Shown: piece by piece, positions 9,641 through 20,530 of the stretch
Numbering within the stretch: position 1 is the first letter of the stretch
Layout of the letters: each line of letters begins with the position of its first letter
Source of the DNA: Nemertoderma westbladi
Taxonomy: Eukaryota > Xenacoelomorpha > Nemertodermatida > Nemertodermatidae
DNA: 49,687 nucleotides
Direction: 5' to 3'
Assembly: GCA_032718475.1 (NCBI GenBank)
Contig: JAUCBJ010005449.1
Span: forward strand, 1-49,687
Translations under genes and position numbers: made by a program
Notes under the pieces: generated by a model
What the model was told of the DNA's origin: nothing
Databases searched by the model: none
What the model saw: only the letters and a program-made list of their open reading frames with translations

Positions 9641-10020
9641 TTATGAACTGAGTTCAAATATAATACCGATATGCAAGATCTTAAACCAGACAATCATTTC
9701 AACACCTCCAATGTTATATAGTGTCTGGTTGGAGATGTGTGCATTGTACTTGACACAATGAACCCGGTGTAGCATTCTTGTGAGTGTGTCATCCAGAGAT
9801 TTGGTGTCCTCAGCAGTTAGAACCCAGCATGGACTCCCATAGAGGAGTACTGGAACTACTGCTCCAAATAATCGGACCTTAAGTTTCCTATTAATTCTCT
9901 GTGACTTCCAAATCCAGGAAAGCCTATTCAAGGCTGACCATGCCTTTCCCTTATGTATTTGATCGTATTTACATATCTGACTTCCGGATCCATGATCCCA
10001 GGTAACAAAAGTCGTGAGAG
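9641..10020 (-). pseudogene. LINE family A fragment (RT C-terminal region)
   Basis: On the minus strand this matches the 3' half of the family A LINE at 14282-18051. Recognisable blocks are WDHGSGSQI, KGKAWSALNRLSWIWKS, VVPVLLYGSPCWVLT and TRMLHRVHCVKYNAHISN. Point changes and a short deletion distinguish it. It directly abuts LINE B sequence at its 5' side. Confidence 0.85.
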
Positions 10021-10540
10021 ATAAATAGCACTTTCTTAACATTAATAGAACAGTTACTGAACCGCCTAATTAATAAATTGGATCTACAGTAAAATAATTG
10101 CATTTGATTCAGTATGTCAATATCATCAGAGAAGTCAGAGGAAATCGTATGGCCTAAGTACTTAAAGGTGCTTACAAAAGAAAAACTTTTACCGTCCAAG
10201 TTTAAGGTAGGTGCCATAATTATACGGTTACGCCTTTTACTCTGGAAAAACATATACTCTGACTTTTTTTGCATTGAATGCCATATTATTAGCATTAGCA
10301 AAGTCAACACAGATATTTATCATTGACTGTAAGGAACACGGATTTATTGAGATTCGAGTTATAAAAACAGCTCTAAATTTTACATAATGTCTTGTTGTCA
10401 AAGGGCCCTGTATGCATAATGTCCTACCCACCACCAAACAGCAGCTATAACAATTATACTCCCTTACAAGAACATACATTGACATTAGAGGGGTGTGGAA
10501 AAATCCAAGAAAAATTCCAATATGATCTATAAATCTATGA
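10021..10540 (-). pseudogene. LINE family B fragment (RT thumb region)
   Basis: On the minus strand the order is CSLQSMINICVDFANANNMAFNAKK, spread over the QSM..C.dfA..n.m.FNakK motif, then RNRIIMAPTLNLDGK, VSTFKYLGHTISSDFSDDID, and YCRSNLLIRRFSNCS. This is the post-YADD region of a non-LTR RT. A related piece occurs at 35282-35810. Frameshifts are present. It sits between two family A pieces (9641-10020 and 10549-10621), as if B had inserted into A. Confidence 0.75.
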
Positions 10541-10548
10541 GGGCAGAG

Positions 10549-10621
10549 TGGCCTCAGGGGGGACATCATCTACTCCACTGGCACGATTGATCTTAATGCT
10601 CTTTGCATGCAGAAGCCTGTG
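10549..10621 (-). pseudogene. LINE family A fragment (RT N-terminal region)
   Basis: The bases GGCCTCAGGGGGGACATC and CTACTCCACTGGCACGATTG match 15787-15850 of the larger LINE A copy, the SGVDGVPPEVF block. It continues the A copy interrupted by family B. Confidence 0.75.
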
Positions 10622-10880
10622 GTGTCGTCGCATTACGGCTACTGTCGCGTTGCGGCTAATTTATTGGGAGATTAGATGTAACGCGACTTTCAAAGTTGCA
10701 CTACAGCTACTCTAAAAGTCGCGTTACGACTAATTGTTGCGTTACGGCTAGGCTAATCTATTGTCTTGGTTTTACATAGGGAATCATTATCAATATTATT
10801 CAATGGTGTTTACGTTGATGAGGTCCGAAAAATGTAATGTAATAATGTTTTACAGCATGGGAGTATCCAAAGGAGGTGGG
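10622..10880 (+). repeat. Palindrome-rich repeat with GTCGCGTTACGGCTAA motifs, copy 1
   Basis: The left half repeats GTCGCGTTACGGCTA and its reverse complement TAGCCGTAACGCGAC in both orientations with variants. The right half is a conserved single-copy segment ending TTTTACAGCATGGGAGTATCC. The unit recurs inverted at 13690-13962 and directly at 35896-36135. The internal symmetry suggests a small hairpin-type non-autonomous transposon. Confidence 0.8.
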
Positions 10881-10989
10881 GGGGATTTTACCATCTTTCA
10901 TACTGATGTTCTTCAACAACCTCACATTCAATATTTCAATATAATATTGTATTCTATGGTATTCTTAGTAACAGCCTCAAGCACAGGTA

Positions 10990-11225
10990 CCGATTACTGC
11001 CAATAATAGCAGCCAAAGAAGCAATGAATGGTTTTGTGGAACATATTCCACTACTTCATATCGATGTTGTTAACCAATAATGCCTGGCTCGATACCTAGA
11101 CCATATGGCATTCTGGTTGGGGACTGACAAGCAGGCAATGGCCATCCTTCCAGCTGCCAATCACCGAGTTGAAGGTCCAGCTGCATTGAGAAGGGGTGGT
11201 GATCCCGACTGGCATGTTGGTGTAG
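10990..11225 (+). pseudogene. Broken copy of the 140-residue unknown ORF
   Basis: The plus strand reads as a relative of the ORF at 36642-37064, with MNGFVEHIPLLH, LARYLDHMAFWLGTD and PDWHVGVENHPF. The start codon position is ATA rather than ATG, and a TAA follows DVVNQ. Function unknown. Confidence 0.6.
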
Positions 11226-11497
11226 AGAACCACCCCTTCGCGGCCGGACTATTCTAACCCACCCCACCACCGCACCACCCCTTAGCGGCTGAACCATTTC
11301 TTCCCACCCACCCCGAACCACCCCTTTGTGGCCGAACCATTTCTTCCCAACCCACCCCGAACCAACCGCAGCTGAACCATTCCAACCCACCCCACCACCG
11401 AACCACCCCATTGCAGCTTAACCATTCCAACCCACCCCACCACCAAACCACCCCTTCGCGGCTGAACCATTCCTACCCACCCCACCACTGAACCAAG
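11226..11497 (+). repeat. ~45-bp minisatellite, copy 1 (about six units)
   Basis: The units start AACCACCCCTTCGCGGCTGA and finish ACCCACCCCACCACCG. One central unit is shortened. The unit length is near 45 bp, so several frames stay open on both strands. The longer minus-strand Gly/Trp-rich frames here are products of that periodicity. Confidence 0.9.
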
Positions 11498-11635
11498 TGC
11501 CATATGCGGGTGATGACTAGCTTATTCAAGAGCTTTAGTTTTAGATACTTTTGATTTGATTATTATAATGATAAATTCAAAGTGCAATATTTCGGCAATA
11601 TACTGATATACTTTCAACCAATACCTATGGTACTG

Positions 11636-13607
11636 TGTTACGATATATGGCTCTGTGTACCACTATTAGCCATTATACAGTATAATCATTTAGATAAGCC
11701 ATAATAACGCGCAATCATATTTAGATAAGGAAAATAAAACGCCCATATTTGTGAATTTTATCCATTTTGTACAGTATGTAGTCCTACCTATATAATTTTG
11801 TAGTAAAATATAAATAAATAGCTCTACGGTAGCAAGTTTCCTATAAAACCCTTGATGTAAGCTTGCTGTTATTAGTATCAATAGGACTAACTATATATTT
11901 GCTTTAATTTCTTTTATATTTGCGTTAAATTAGATTTATGTACCGTGCTTTTAGTACTGCTAAATTAAGCAACGCCAAAATTACCATATATGGTGGCAAT
12001 TTGTGATACTGAAGAGGAATAGGTTCATAATCCGGCTTCCTTATTGGCCTAGCTGCTTCCAGGTTGGTCTAATGGTAGTGCGGATTGGAGAACCAATCAG
12101 AGGATTATTGCATCATCCTCGATGAATCATATATAAATTGGCTGTATTTCCGGTATGTGCATCTCAGTTTCTGTCAGTAATTTTCTCAGTCTGTGTAAAA
12201 TCTCTTATTCTGTATTTCCGTTTGTTTCTTGCAATAATTCGCAAATTTTGTAATTTCTGCTTTATTTCTTGCTATGTTTCTTAATTAATCTCGATGATTA
12301 CTGCAAATTACAATCAGAACCATGATTTCTACCTTTTGATTAATGGTTCTATGTGATTAAGATGCGCTAATCCCACGGGATTTCTTTAGACTGTTTGTGA
12401 TTGATTGCATGCGCCGTTACGGTAGCTATTCATTTAATGAAGGGCTAAGGTACTGGTAGGCGCTGCGGGCGCACTGGGGGGTAGCGACGAAGGGAGTGTA
12501 GAGGATTCAAAGGCGAGCAATGCTGGCGGGGGGTCACCGTTGCGATCGGAAGGCCAGCAGTGTAGAGGGAAGACTGGTTGCCAGTACAGAAATTAGGGGG
12601 CTGACGATCCAGATTTTGTCTCTATTTTGTAGTATTAGGGGGGCAGGAATCGAGTTAGTTAGGAAGCCTATATGTACCCAGGAGAGGCCTGTGTGTTCTA
12701 CACTGCAGACTGCAAACTGTACATTGAGAGCTGCTAACTGTTAATTATTGGCTATTGATTGTTACGCTGATTTGTGTATTGCTAAAGTGTGCTTGATTAA
12801 ATTAGATAGGCGCCCTTTTCCCTTGATTGATTTCTATTTCTTAGTTTATGATAAATAATTACTGATTAGGCCAAAATAATACGGTATTTAGGCTGTTACT
12901 AGTGTAACCCGGTGCGTAATAAATTAGAATTGCGCATTCTGGAACACTTAGTAAATTAGTACGCTGTTTCATATTGGTGACTGTAATTAATTAGCAAAAT
13001 TAAGAATTTGTACGCAGCATAGCGGAGAGTAGTTAAGGTAATTATTTGGAGTACTGTAAACTATTCACGCTGGGCGGTTATTTAAAAATAGCGGACAATA
13101 AGCTAGATAGCAGTATCCAGTACGCAGTAGTAGATTGCTGGCCTAACGCCAGCCGAAGGCAAGTTTAGACCCATAGTACCGGTCCCGATAAGACATTCTG
13201 TCACACTTTGAGTTATTATTAAACATTCTCACATTCATATATTCCGTTAGGGAACCCCAGAATTTGCGATTAGAAAAGACGCGTTTATTTGTGTGCTCTA
13301 ACAGTAAGATTAGGTGATAAGAATACACTCTGAGTGTAAACCTCTCCCACACTCGTTTTAAGTAGCTTAGGGAGCCGATTCGGGGTTTATTGTTCTTGGT
13401 TATTCCCGCGTGGCTCATAGATTCCAACAGTTAGCTCTCTATCGAGCGATTGGTAGAGAAAGGAACAAGCGATTTGCAGGAGCCGTATAAAATTAGTAAA
13501 ATATATTAGCGGACGGCAGGTTAGCGCCATCCAGCGGTGAGTAGCGGTTTTGTATTTGGCAGTTGTGCAGTAAAAAATAGCGCGCTCCTGATTGCCCCTG
13601 TTTAACA
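11636..13607. mobile_element. 1972-bp LTR-type insertion (solo LTR or short LTR element)
   Basis: The insert begins TGTTACGATA and ends TGTTTAACA, with a TGTTA/TAACA terminal inversion. It is bracketed by the 5-bp duplication TACTG at 11631-11635 and 13608-13612. The paralogous copy at 37320-37324 has one TACTG and no insert, which proves the borders. TG...CA ends and a 5-bp duplication are hallmarks of LTR retroelement integration. There is no gag-pol coding capacity and I could not find an internal second terminal repeat. A promoter-like TATA lies at about 12130. The 51 bases at the window start match its end. Confidence 0.8.
12065..12170 (+). promoter_or_regulatory. Candidate Pol II promoter in the LTR-type insertion
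   Basis: GGATTGG and CCAATCAG (a CCAAT pair) at ~12083-12102 precede CATATATAAATTGG at ~12129-12142, a good TATA box. Transcription would begin about 30 bp further on. The arrangement suits an LTR U3/R border read on the plus strand. Confidence 0.4.
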
Positions 13608-13689
13608 TACTGTGTACTGTATAAGGTACTCAATACAACAATAATAATACAATAATTAATAAATTAAGTTTGTTTAGTAAAAATCCCCC

Positions 13690-13962
13690 CCCCCCCCCCC
13701 GGATACTCCCATGCTGTAAAACATTATTACATTACATTTTTCGGACCTCACCTATATGTAAACACCATAGAATAATTTTGATAATGATTCCCTATGTAAA
13801 ACCAAGACAATAGATTAGCCGTAACGCGACAATTGGCCATAACGCGACTTTTTGAGTAGCCGTACCACGAGTTTCAAAGTTGCATTACGGCTACTTTGAA
13901 AATTAGCCGTAACGCGACTTTCCGTAACGCGACATTAGCCGTAGCACCACTGCGCCAAGCCT
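13690..13962 (-). repeat. Palindrome-rich repeat, inverted copy
   Basis: This is the reverse complement of 10622-10880, starting with GGATACTCCCATGCTGTAAA after a C17 tract and ending with a cluster of TAGCCGTAACGCGACTTT motifs. Together with copy 1 it forms a 3.1-kb-spaced inverted repeat. Confidence 0.85.
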
Positions 13963-13965
13963 TCA

Positions 13966-14281
13966 CTTCAACAAAGGAGAAATCGCCTATGGGATTATCT
14001 GGTACTACAGACTCAGACACTTTTAGTTCTATAAGATTATCAGTCAATACCCTGTCGCTTTATTTTCCTCCCAGTCAGCAAATTGATCGATTTCCATGCC
14101 TGGGATGATTTCCTGCTATCATCAGCATTATTGATGGCATCAACCTGCTGGTTGATAAGTACACTATCTGCGTACTGCCTGTTCACTGTTCAGGAACATG
14201 ATACAGCCTTACCATCATTCTTGACTGCTGTAGTCCGCTTGAATCCGGACTCTATATGTGCCTTAGTGCCTTACTTTACTA
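13966..14281 (-). pseudogene. LINE family A fragment with internal deletion
   Basis: Matches 15846-16230 of the neighbouring LINE A (CCTTCACTTC..CAAAGGAGA, then TTGATCGATTTCCATGCCTG, then TACTGCCTGTTCA) with about 85 bp missing after CAATACCCTGTC. It is a separate, more diverged copy lying head-to-tail with the next element. Confidence 0.85.
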
Positions 14282-14326
14282 GGCAAGCTACTACTAGGAT
14301 CGGCATGCTGCATTGCAGCTGCATTT

Positions 14327-15937
14327 TTAAGAATGCTGTGCCGGCTTGTCAACAAAATTGCACCGCCACAACTCCCTATCACCCATGACATTTGCTAGAT
14401 CATCCGCATCTTCAAGGCCAGTGTCCTTTAAGATGCGTCTCAAGAAAGTCATGGGCTGTCCACCATGCTTATTCACTCCATGAGGCTGCCAAAGTACAAG
14501 ATTATGCACTGGCTGGTCCTCACGGCGAAAGCAATGTCCTGCAAAGCGGAGGCGATTTTGTTCTAGTGTCAAGCTTGGGGGAACCAATGAGACACCTCCA
14601 ATGTTATATAATGTCTGGTTGGAGATGTGTGCATTGTACTTGACACAATGAACCCGGCGTAGCATTCTTGTGAATGTGCCATCCAGAGATTTGGTGTCCT
14701 CAGTAGTTAGAGCCCAGCATGGACTCCCATAGAGGAGTACTGGAACTACTGCTGCTCTAAATAATCGGACCTTAAGTTTCCGATGAATTCTCGGTGACTT
14801 CCAAATCCTGGAAAGCCTATTCAAGGCTGCCCATGCCTTTCCCTTACGTATTCGAAGGTCCTCACCTGACTTCCGGATCCATGATCCCAGGTAACAGAAG
14901 TCATCCACATGCTCAAGCATACCATCCTTTGAGCTTATGCTCATCCGATCAGAGACTTGCTGAGGACTTTCAAAGTTAACTGTCAGAATTTTGGTCTTTC
15001 TGGAGTTAATAAAAAGACCAACACTAGAAGCAGCATGTTCTAATGAGCTGAGGAGCCGTTGGGCTCCCTCTAATGATTCTGAGAGTACTCCTAAGTCATC
15101 AGCAAAGTCTAGATCAGTTAGGTACTTGGCAGGATTTCCTCGACTTCTGGAGCCAGTAGGTGGAGTTATCATCACCCCATCATCATTATAATGATCTAAG
15201 GACATGCGTAGAACATAGTCAACCACAATAATGAACAAGAATGGTGCAAGTGTGTCTCCTTGGAGGATGCCCCATAACACTTCAAATGGTTCTGTGTCAC
15301 CGTCAACAGTAGACACAAATGTTGTCGAACCATCGTTTACTGATCTGATTGCTGCAATAATTTCATCAGGAATCCCATATAATGAAAGTATGCTGAACAT
15401 ACGTGAGCGAGAGACTGAATCAAAGGCCTTGAAGAAGTCAACAAAGATAACAGCCAGATGCCTGTCTTTCTTTTTTGATAACTCTTCAATTATCCTTCTA
15501 AGTGCCAAAATGGGCTCCATGGTCCCACGACCTTTACGGAACCCATTCTGATTTCCACGGAGCAGTCTCTCAATGGGATCCCTGATGCGATTTAATAGAA
15601 TCCTATTGTATAGCTTTGCAGCAATCGAGATCAATGAGATTCCCCGAAAAGAACCATAGAGTGTTAGGTTGCCCTTCTTGGGAACTGGCACCAACTTATT
15701 TGTTTTCATTTCTTGTGGGACTCTTGTTGTTCGGTACATGTCTACTATGATGGGATAGATAAGCTTTAAACACTCAGGTATTTTAAAGACCTCAGGGGGA
15801 ACACCATCTACTCCACTGGCACGATTGCTCTTAATGCTCTTTGCAGCAGCCTTCACTTCTGCAAAGGAGATATCGCCAATGGGAATATCTGGGAGTACAG
15901 ACTCAGACACTTTTACTTCTATAAAGTTATCAGGCAA
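14327..15937 (-). pseudogene. LINE A reverse transcriptase domain, 536 open codons
   Basis: Motifs in order by residue: SGVDGVPPEVFK (~41-52), RGISLISIAAKLYNRIL (~98-114), NGFRKGRGT (~130), VDFFKAFDSV with the first catalytic Asp (~165), GILQGDTLAPFLFII (~222), and DLDFADDLGVLS with FADD in place of YADD (~272-283). The thumb and connection region follows with YLGSWIRKS, KGKAWAALNRLSRIWKS and VVPVLLYGSPCWALT. The C terminus ends KPAQHS. This is the catalytic core that makes cDNA at the target nick. The frame is unbroken, unlike the upstream endonuclease, so it is a recent but probably inactive copy. Confidence 0.9.
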
Positions 15938-16158
15938 TACCCTGTCATTATTGAGGAGCTTTTCAAAGTGGGCTTTCCAACCATTGAGGCGATCGGCTGG
16001 TGATTCAGCCTTAACCTTGGTGGTTGGTTGGCTTTTCCGCCCAGTAAGCAGATTGATCGATTTCCATGCCTGGGATGATTGCCTGCTGTCATCAGCATCA
16101 TTGATGGCATCAACCTGTTGGTTTATTAGCTCCTGTAGATTAGCAGAGTACTGCCTGT

Positions 16159-17563
16159 TCAGGGACCTAGATGCAGCCTTAACTGCATTCTTGGCCGCTG
16201 TAGTCTGTTTGAGTCGGGACTCTTTCTGCGCCTTATGAAGGTCATTTCGGCACTTCTGGATTTTGTTGTCAGTCCAGGGGCCCTTTTCCTGTTTCGACGG
16301 TATACAGGAACTGTTTCTGCAGCTGCTAACTTAACTGCTTCTGTGAAGGCAGTATAGCCCTCGCAGTGATCTGCTGCCTCAGAGGCAAGAACCTCATACC
16401 TGTTGCTCAGCTGTAGTGTAAAGCTGGATCTCACACAGCCGGATCTTGCAACAGAGAGGACCAGTCATGCCGCGGCAAGGCAGATTTCGTTATTCTGCTA
16501 GCACGCAGACTAAGTCTTACCTTGGCCACAATAAGGCAGTGATCACTGGAGAAGGGTCGAAGTGTAAATGCATTACAGTCTTGTATAGAGCTCCTGTAAT
16601 TCCTAAGAAACAGAATATGGTCTATCTGGGACTTGTGACCACTGGGTCCACTATGAGTCCATAGCTTTCCAGTTCGCTTCTTGAACTGGGTTCCAGCCGA
16701 AAACAATCCATTTCCAGAGATAAAATCCTAAAGATGGACGGAATTTCGGTTGACACTATTGCTATAGACACAGGGCGATGTAGGTGATTGATTCAGACTT
16801 GCATTAAAGTCTCCCAGGAATGTTAAGAATGCATGCTGATCCACTCCATCAGTAGCTACTTGTAGATTGTGGTAGAAATTTTCCACCTCATCTACAGGGG
16901 CAACACTAGTTGGAGAGTACCACACAATCAGAACCACCTTAGGAAACTTCTTAGCCAGTCTTCCAGAACATGAGAAGTGGCAACGGATGATGCGGTTAGA
17001 GATTTGGTCTATTTTGTCCAATGCTGCATGTGCAGTTGGATTCATCAATAGACCAATTCCACCATTGCCACTATCATCTGCTGACGCGAGGGCGAGTCGC
17101 CAACCGCCCCCCATGTCCTTAATCAGAACCTCATCAGTCTGTCCAAGTGTCCAGTCTGCATTCGGTGCTCTTGAACACCCATTGCGCTAAGAGAAAGCTT
17201 ATCTGCCAAGGCAGTCAGCTCACCTTGTCGCATTGGGGACCCGAGTGTTAGGGTGTTTACTGAGGCTAGTCTTGTGACTTGCCTCAGATTCACCAATGGC
17301 TTTGTTGGTCGGGGTGGAACATGAGAGTAGCCTCCAACTCCTGAATCCCTCTCCCCATCACAATCTGGCCTTCCTGGTGACCCAGGGTTTGGGCCAGAAA
17401 GGTCATCAGGAAAGGGACTCAAAGAATTGTTGGCTGCTCTCTCTCCAGTAGGGGGTGAGACAGGCAGCCGGTCAGGAGTTAACTGACGCCTGTGAGGCCC
17501 ATTGTGTCCGGTAATTCCACTGGCATCTAGTGGCCAGACCTCCGCATTGCTAATGTAATCCAT
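16159..17563 (-). pseudogene. LINE A endonuclease region, frame-broken
   Basis: Read across frames on the minus strand: the start MDYISNAEVWPLDASG at 17563, a Pro/Ser-rich stretch, then ELTALADKLSLSAMGVQEHRM, GGIGLLMNP, VWYSPTSVAPVDEVENFY, LGDFNA, SQIDHILFLRNY and SSDHCLIVAKV. These match APE endonuclease motifs (Glu of QEHR, GDFN, IDH, SDH). Frame breaks lie near 17118, 16720, 16432 and 16200. The paralogue at 37391-38541 carries the same N terminus in better condition. Confidence 0.85.
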
Positions 17564-18051
17564 GTGGGGGTTGGGGGGTGCTTTTTTGCCGAGTTAGCTC
17601 TCGTGGCAAATACCACACCCTGGTTTGCCATTCCACAGGGTGGGTGTCGCAATGGAGTCAGATATGAGGCCCATCACCCATATCTACTCTGGCGCACATG
17701 ATCCACCAATGGCTGTTGCAGCTCATCTGCTGGGTCATGCCCTGTACCCTTGCTGCCAGGTGCAGGTCGCAGTGAAGTGCTCTCAGAGAGGACATGAGAA
17801 CACTCTACTCCTGACCAGCCATTGGTAGATCACCATCTGCCTGGTCAGGCCATATACCCCTGCAGCCAAGTATATGGGTCCTTAATCCAGGACCAAGGGC
17901 GTCCTTATCGCAGAACGAAGGGGGTCCTAGTTACAGGACCAGATTTGCCCTAGTAAGAGGGTCTATGCAGCTACAGGTGGCACCTCCTTTATGCTGCATG
18001 GAGGTGGCAAGTTTTCTTGATCAATGACCTAGAATACCTGACCTGACCTGA

Positions 18052-18752
18052 AATGTATTGAGAGAATGTATTAGGTATAAATAATCACTCTAATGAAAGT
18101 GTGCTCTTTATTTTATTTATCTAATATAGTAAGACCCTTTAGGAGAGTAAACTACTCTTTGAGACAGTTTCCCAGGTTGCGGATATGGATAACGTTTCAC
18201 ACATCGCACTAATTGTAATTATGATTTTGCCTGCTTAGGCGACTTTGTATAACATTAGATGGGAAGCAGTTTGTTTGGTTGATGAAAGTCATTATTGAGG
18301 TAGAATTATTTAGTATATTTATTTTATTTATCTAAGGCAGTAAGACAGGTTCGATAATGCCATCTTGATGATGGTGTCCTAGTATTATTAATGTTAAAAA
18401 CAATAGGCCTAGTATTATTGAAATACGACTTATGTTAATTACAATTTACACCAATATTTCGTAATATACTTATGGCAATATTTCGGCTGCAACTTTGCCA
18501 ATCAAATATACCCTCCGCACCCTATGCTATATAAAAAAATTCATGGCAAAAAAATTATAAGCTAAAAAATAAAAAATGTAATCATCAATCATTGATCATA
18601 GCATGCATTGCATCACATGCACGATTGCGTAGATGTTGTGATTTTGATGAGATGATTTTGGTTGAGTTAGTAATTTGTAAAACCATATTATATAGTTTAT
18701 TTATTATTATGTCAAGCTAGACTTTTTAGAGCTTTTACTTTCTCTAATTTAG
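18052..18752. other. Presumed intron or intergenic DNA upstream of FReD exon 1
   Basis: AT-rich with no coding sequence recognised. TTTATTTATCTAA..AGTAAGAC occurs twice (about 18113 and 18322). The 3' edge is a good polypyrimidine tract, TTTTACTTTCTCTAATTTAG, ending in the AG acceptor at 18751-18752. No exon for the N-terminal part of a fibrinogen-related protein was found. Confidence 0.5.
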
Positions 18753-19384
18753 ACAAATGTCAAGAACTGGTGTCGATCAGAGTTGAAGATATTGTGGCAA
18801 CCGGATCAAACAGCCTCAATGGTTTCCAACATCATGACACAACAACACCTGGTGGTCCGTGGACTATCATCCAAAGGAGGATCGATGGTTCAGTTGATTT
18901 CGAACAAAACTGGATTGAGTATACAGCCGGGTTTGGTGATGTCCATACGGAATTTTTCCTCGGGTTAGAAAACATCCACAGACTCACGTTTGGAGGAGTC
19001 CGTCTTAGGATAGATATGTGTCGCTCCGATGGAGTGTACCGATACGCGGAGTATGATTCATTCTCTGTTGGTCCAGCTCCTTTATATACGTTAAGCATCT
19101 CTGGATACTCTGGCGATGCTGGTGACAACATATTGGTTGGAGCCCAAGGCACAAATTTTAACCTCAATGGAAAATCGTTTTCAACATTGGATAATGATAA
19201 TGATGGGTGGTCTGGGGGCTCCTGTGTACAAGGGTCAAGATCGGCATGGTGGCTTGGTTATTGCGGCTATTCTTCCCTCAATACATATGGAAGTACAGGA
19301 GAGGTATATTGGGGTTCATTCGCATCGGATGTGCCTCTTGCTACTGTGGAAATGAAAATACGGGAAACTGGTTTCTGTAAGTAA
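18753..19384 (+). CDS. Fibrinogen-related domain exon, copy 1
   Basis: The exon starts after the acceptor TTTCTCTAATTTAG in phase 2 (ac|AAA TGT CAA...), giving KCQELVSIRVED. It encodes a whole fibrinogen C-terminal domain: PWTIIQRRIDGSVDF, WIEYTAGFGDVHTEFFLGLE, NIHRLTFGGVRLRIDM, YSGDAGDNILV, the calcium-site motif DNDNDGWSGGSC, SAWWLGYCGYSSLN and VEMKIRE. Counting from the Val/Met at 18770, cysteines lie at 84, 152, 165 and 203. Such domains form secreted carbohydrate-binding lectins and innate immune receptors. It reads to TAA at 19382-19384, but that stop overlaps a perfect GTAAGT donor, so the domain may continue into another exon. Signal peptide and N-terminal exons are not in the window. 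Confidence 0.9.
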
Positions 19385-19580
19385 ATTGTTGCTTTACCTT
19401 TGTTACTTTTACTCTGAGATATACTAAAATATGTATATATACTAGAATATACTCGTAGTTAAAATAGTTATCGGTGCAATCGTTTAAAAGAATCGTACAT
19501 AGTTGATTTCACACGACAAGAATTTCGGACACAAGGAGCTCGAAGACAAATTTATACGGTTATGCAAGCTAAAAGGGGAT
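19385..19580 (+). other. Sequence following FReD exon 1
   Basis: This ~195 bp is conserved with 39659-39850. It starts with the intron-like GTAAGTAAATTG overlapping the stop codon and contains no AATAAA signal. It ends where LINE A begins. Confidence 0.5.
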
Positions 19581-20530
19581 AGTCTACTACTAGGATCGGC
19601 ATGCTCATTGCAGCTGCATTTTTAAGAATGCTGTGCCGGCTTGTCGACAAATTTGCGCCACCACAACTCACTATCACGCATGACATTTGCTAGATCATCC
19701 GCATCTTCAAGGCCAGTGTCCTTTAAGATGCGTCTCAAGAAAATCATGGGCTGTCCATCATATGCTTATTCACTCCATGAGGCTGCCAAAGGACAATATT
19801 ATGCACTGGCTGGTCCTCACGGTGAAAGCAATGTCCTGCAAAGCAGAGGCGATTTTGTTCAAGTGTCAAGCTTGGGGGAACCAATGAGACACCTCCAATG
19901 TTATATAGTGTCTGGTTGGAGATGTGTGCATTGTAAATGACTCTAAATAATTGGACCTTAAGTTTCCGATTAATTATCTGTGACTTCCAAATCCTGGAAA
20001 GCCTATTCAAGGCTGACCATGCCTTTCCCTTACGTATTTGATACATATTTATGTATCTGACTTCCAGATCCATAATCCCAGGTAACAAAAGTCGTCCACA
20101 TGCTCAAGCATACCATCCTTTGAACTTATACTCATCCGGTCAAAGACTTGCTGAGGACTTTCAATGTTACCTGTCAAAATTTGGGTATTTTTTGAGTTAA
20201 TAAAAAGGCCAACATTAGAAGCAGCCTGTTCTAATGAGCTAAGGAGCAGTTGGGCTCCTTCTAGTGATTCTGAGAGTACTCCTAAGTCATCAGCAAAGTC
20301 TAGATCAGTTAGGTACTTGGCAGGATTTCCTCGACTTCTGGAGCCAGTAGGTGGAGTAATCATCACCCCATCATCGTTATGATGATCTAAGGACATGGGT
20401 AGAACATAGTCAACAACAATTATGAACAAGAATGGTGAAAGTGTGACTCCCTGGAGGACGCCCCATAACACTTCAAATGGTTCTGTGTCACCATCAACAG
20501 TAGACACAAATGTTGTCGAATGTGTCAAAT
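19581..20530 (-). pseudogene. LINE family A 3' fragment
   Basis: Minus-strand RT sequence from TFVSTVDGDTEPFEVLWG through DLDFADDLGVLSES, YLGLWIWKS, KGKAWSALNRLSRIWKS and NAHISNQTLYNIGG to the 3' end. About 130 bp around the YGSPCW block is deleted, and a frame break lies near 20075. The 5' side is truncated at a short GTGTCAAAT repeat. Confidence 0.9.

Larger units (their letters stand above)
14282..18051 (-). mobile_element. Nearly full-length LINE family A (APE endonuclease + RT)
   Basis: The element runs from its 5' end at 18051 (reverse strand starting TCAGGTCAGGTCAGGTATTC) to a TAG-repeat 3' end at 14282. The same 5' border occurs at 38541 and the same 3' border at 19581 and 39851. A ~480-bp 5' UTR precedes a single ORF with a Pro-rich N terminus, an APE-type endonuclease and a reverse transcriptase. 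The RT frame is intact for 536 codons. The endonuclease part has three or four frame breaks. Clade assignment is uncertain; the FADD-type RT and single ORF suggest an RTE-like group. Confidence 0.85.

Noticed and set aside
11254-11503. Gly/Trp-rich protein genes on the minus strand (also 36706-37169)
   Set aside because: These are open only because the 45-bp repeat lacks stops; several overlapping frames are equally open.
18770-18772. GTG as translation start of the FReD protein
   Set aside because: The coding frame continues upstream to a splice acceptor at 18752 and includes the first conserved Cys (KCQEL), so translation does not start here.
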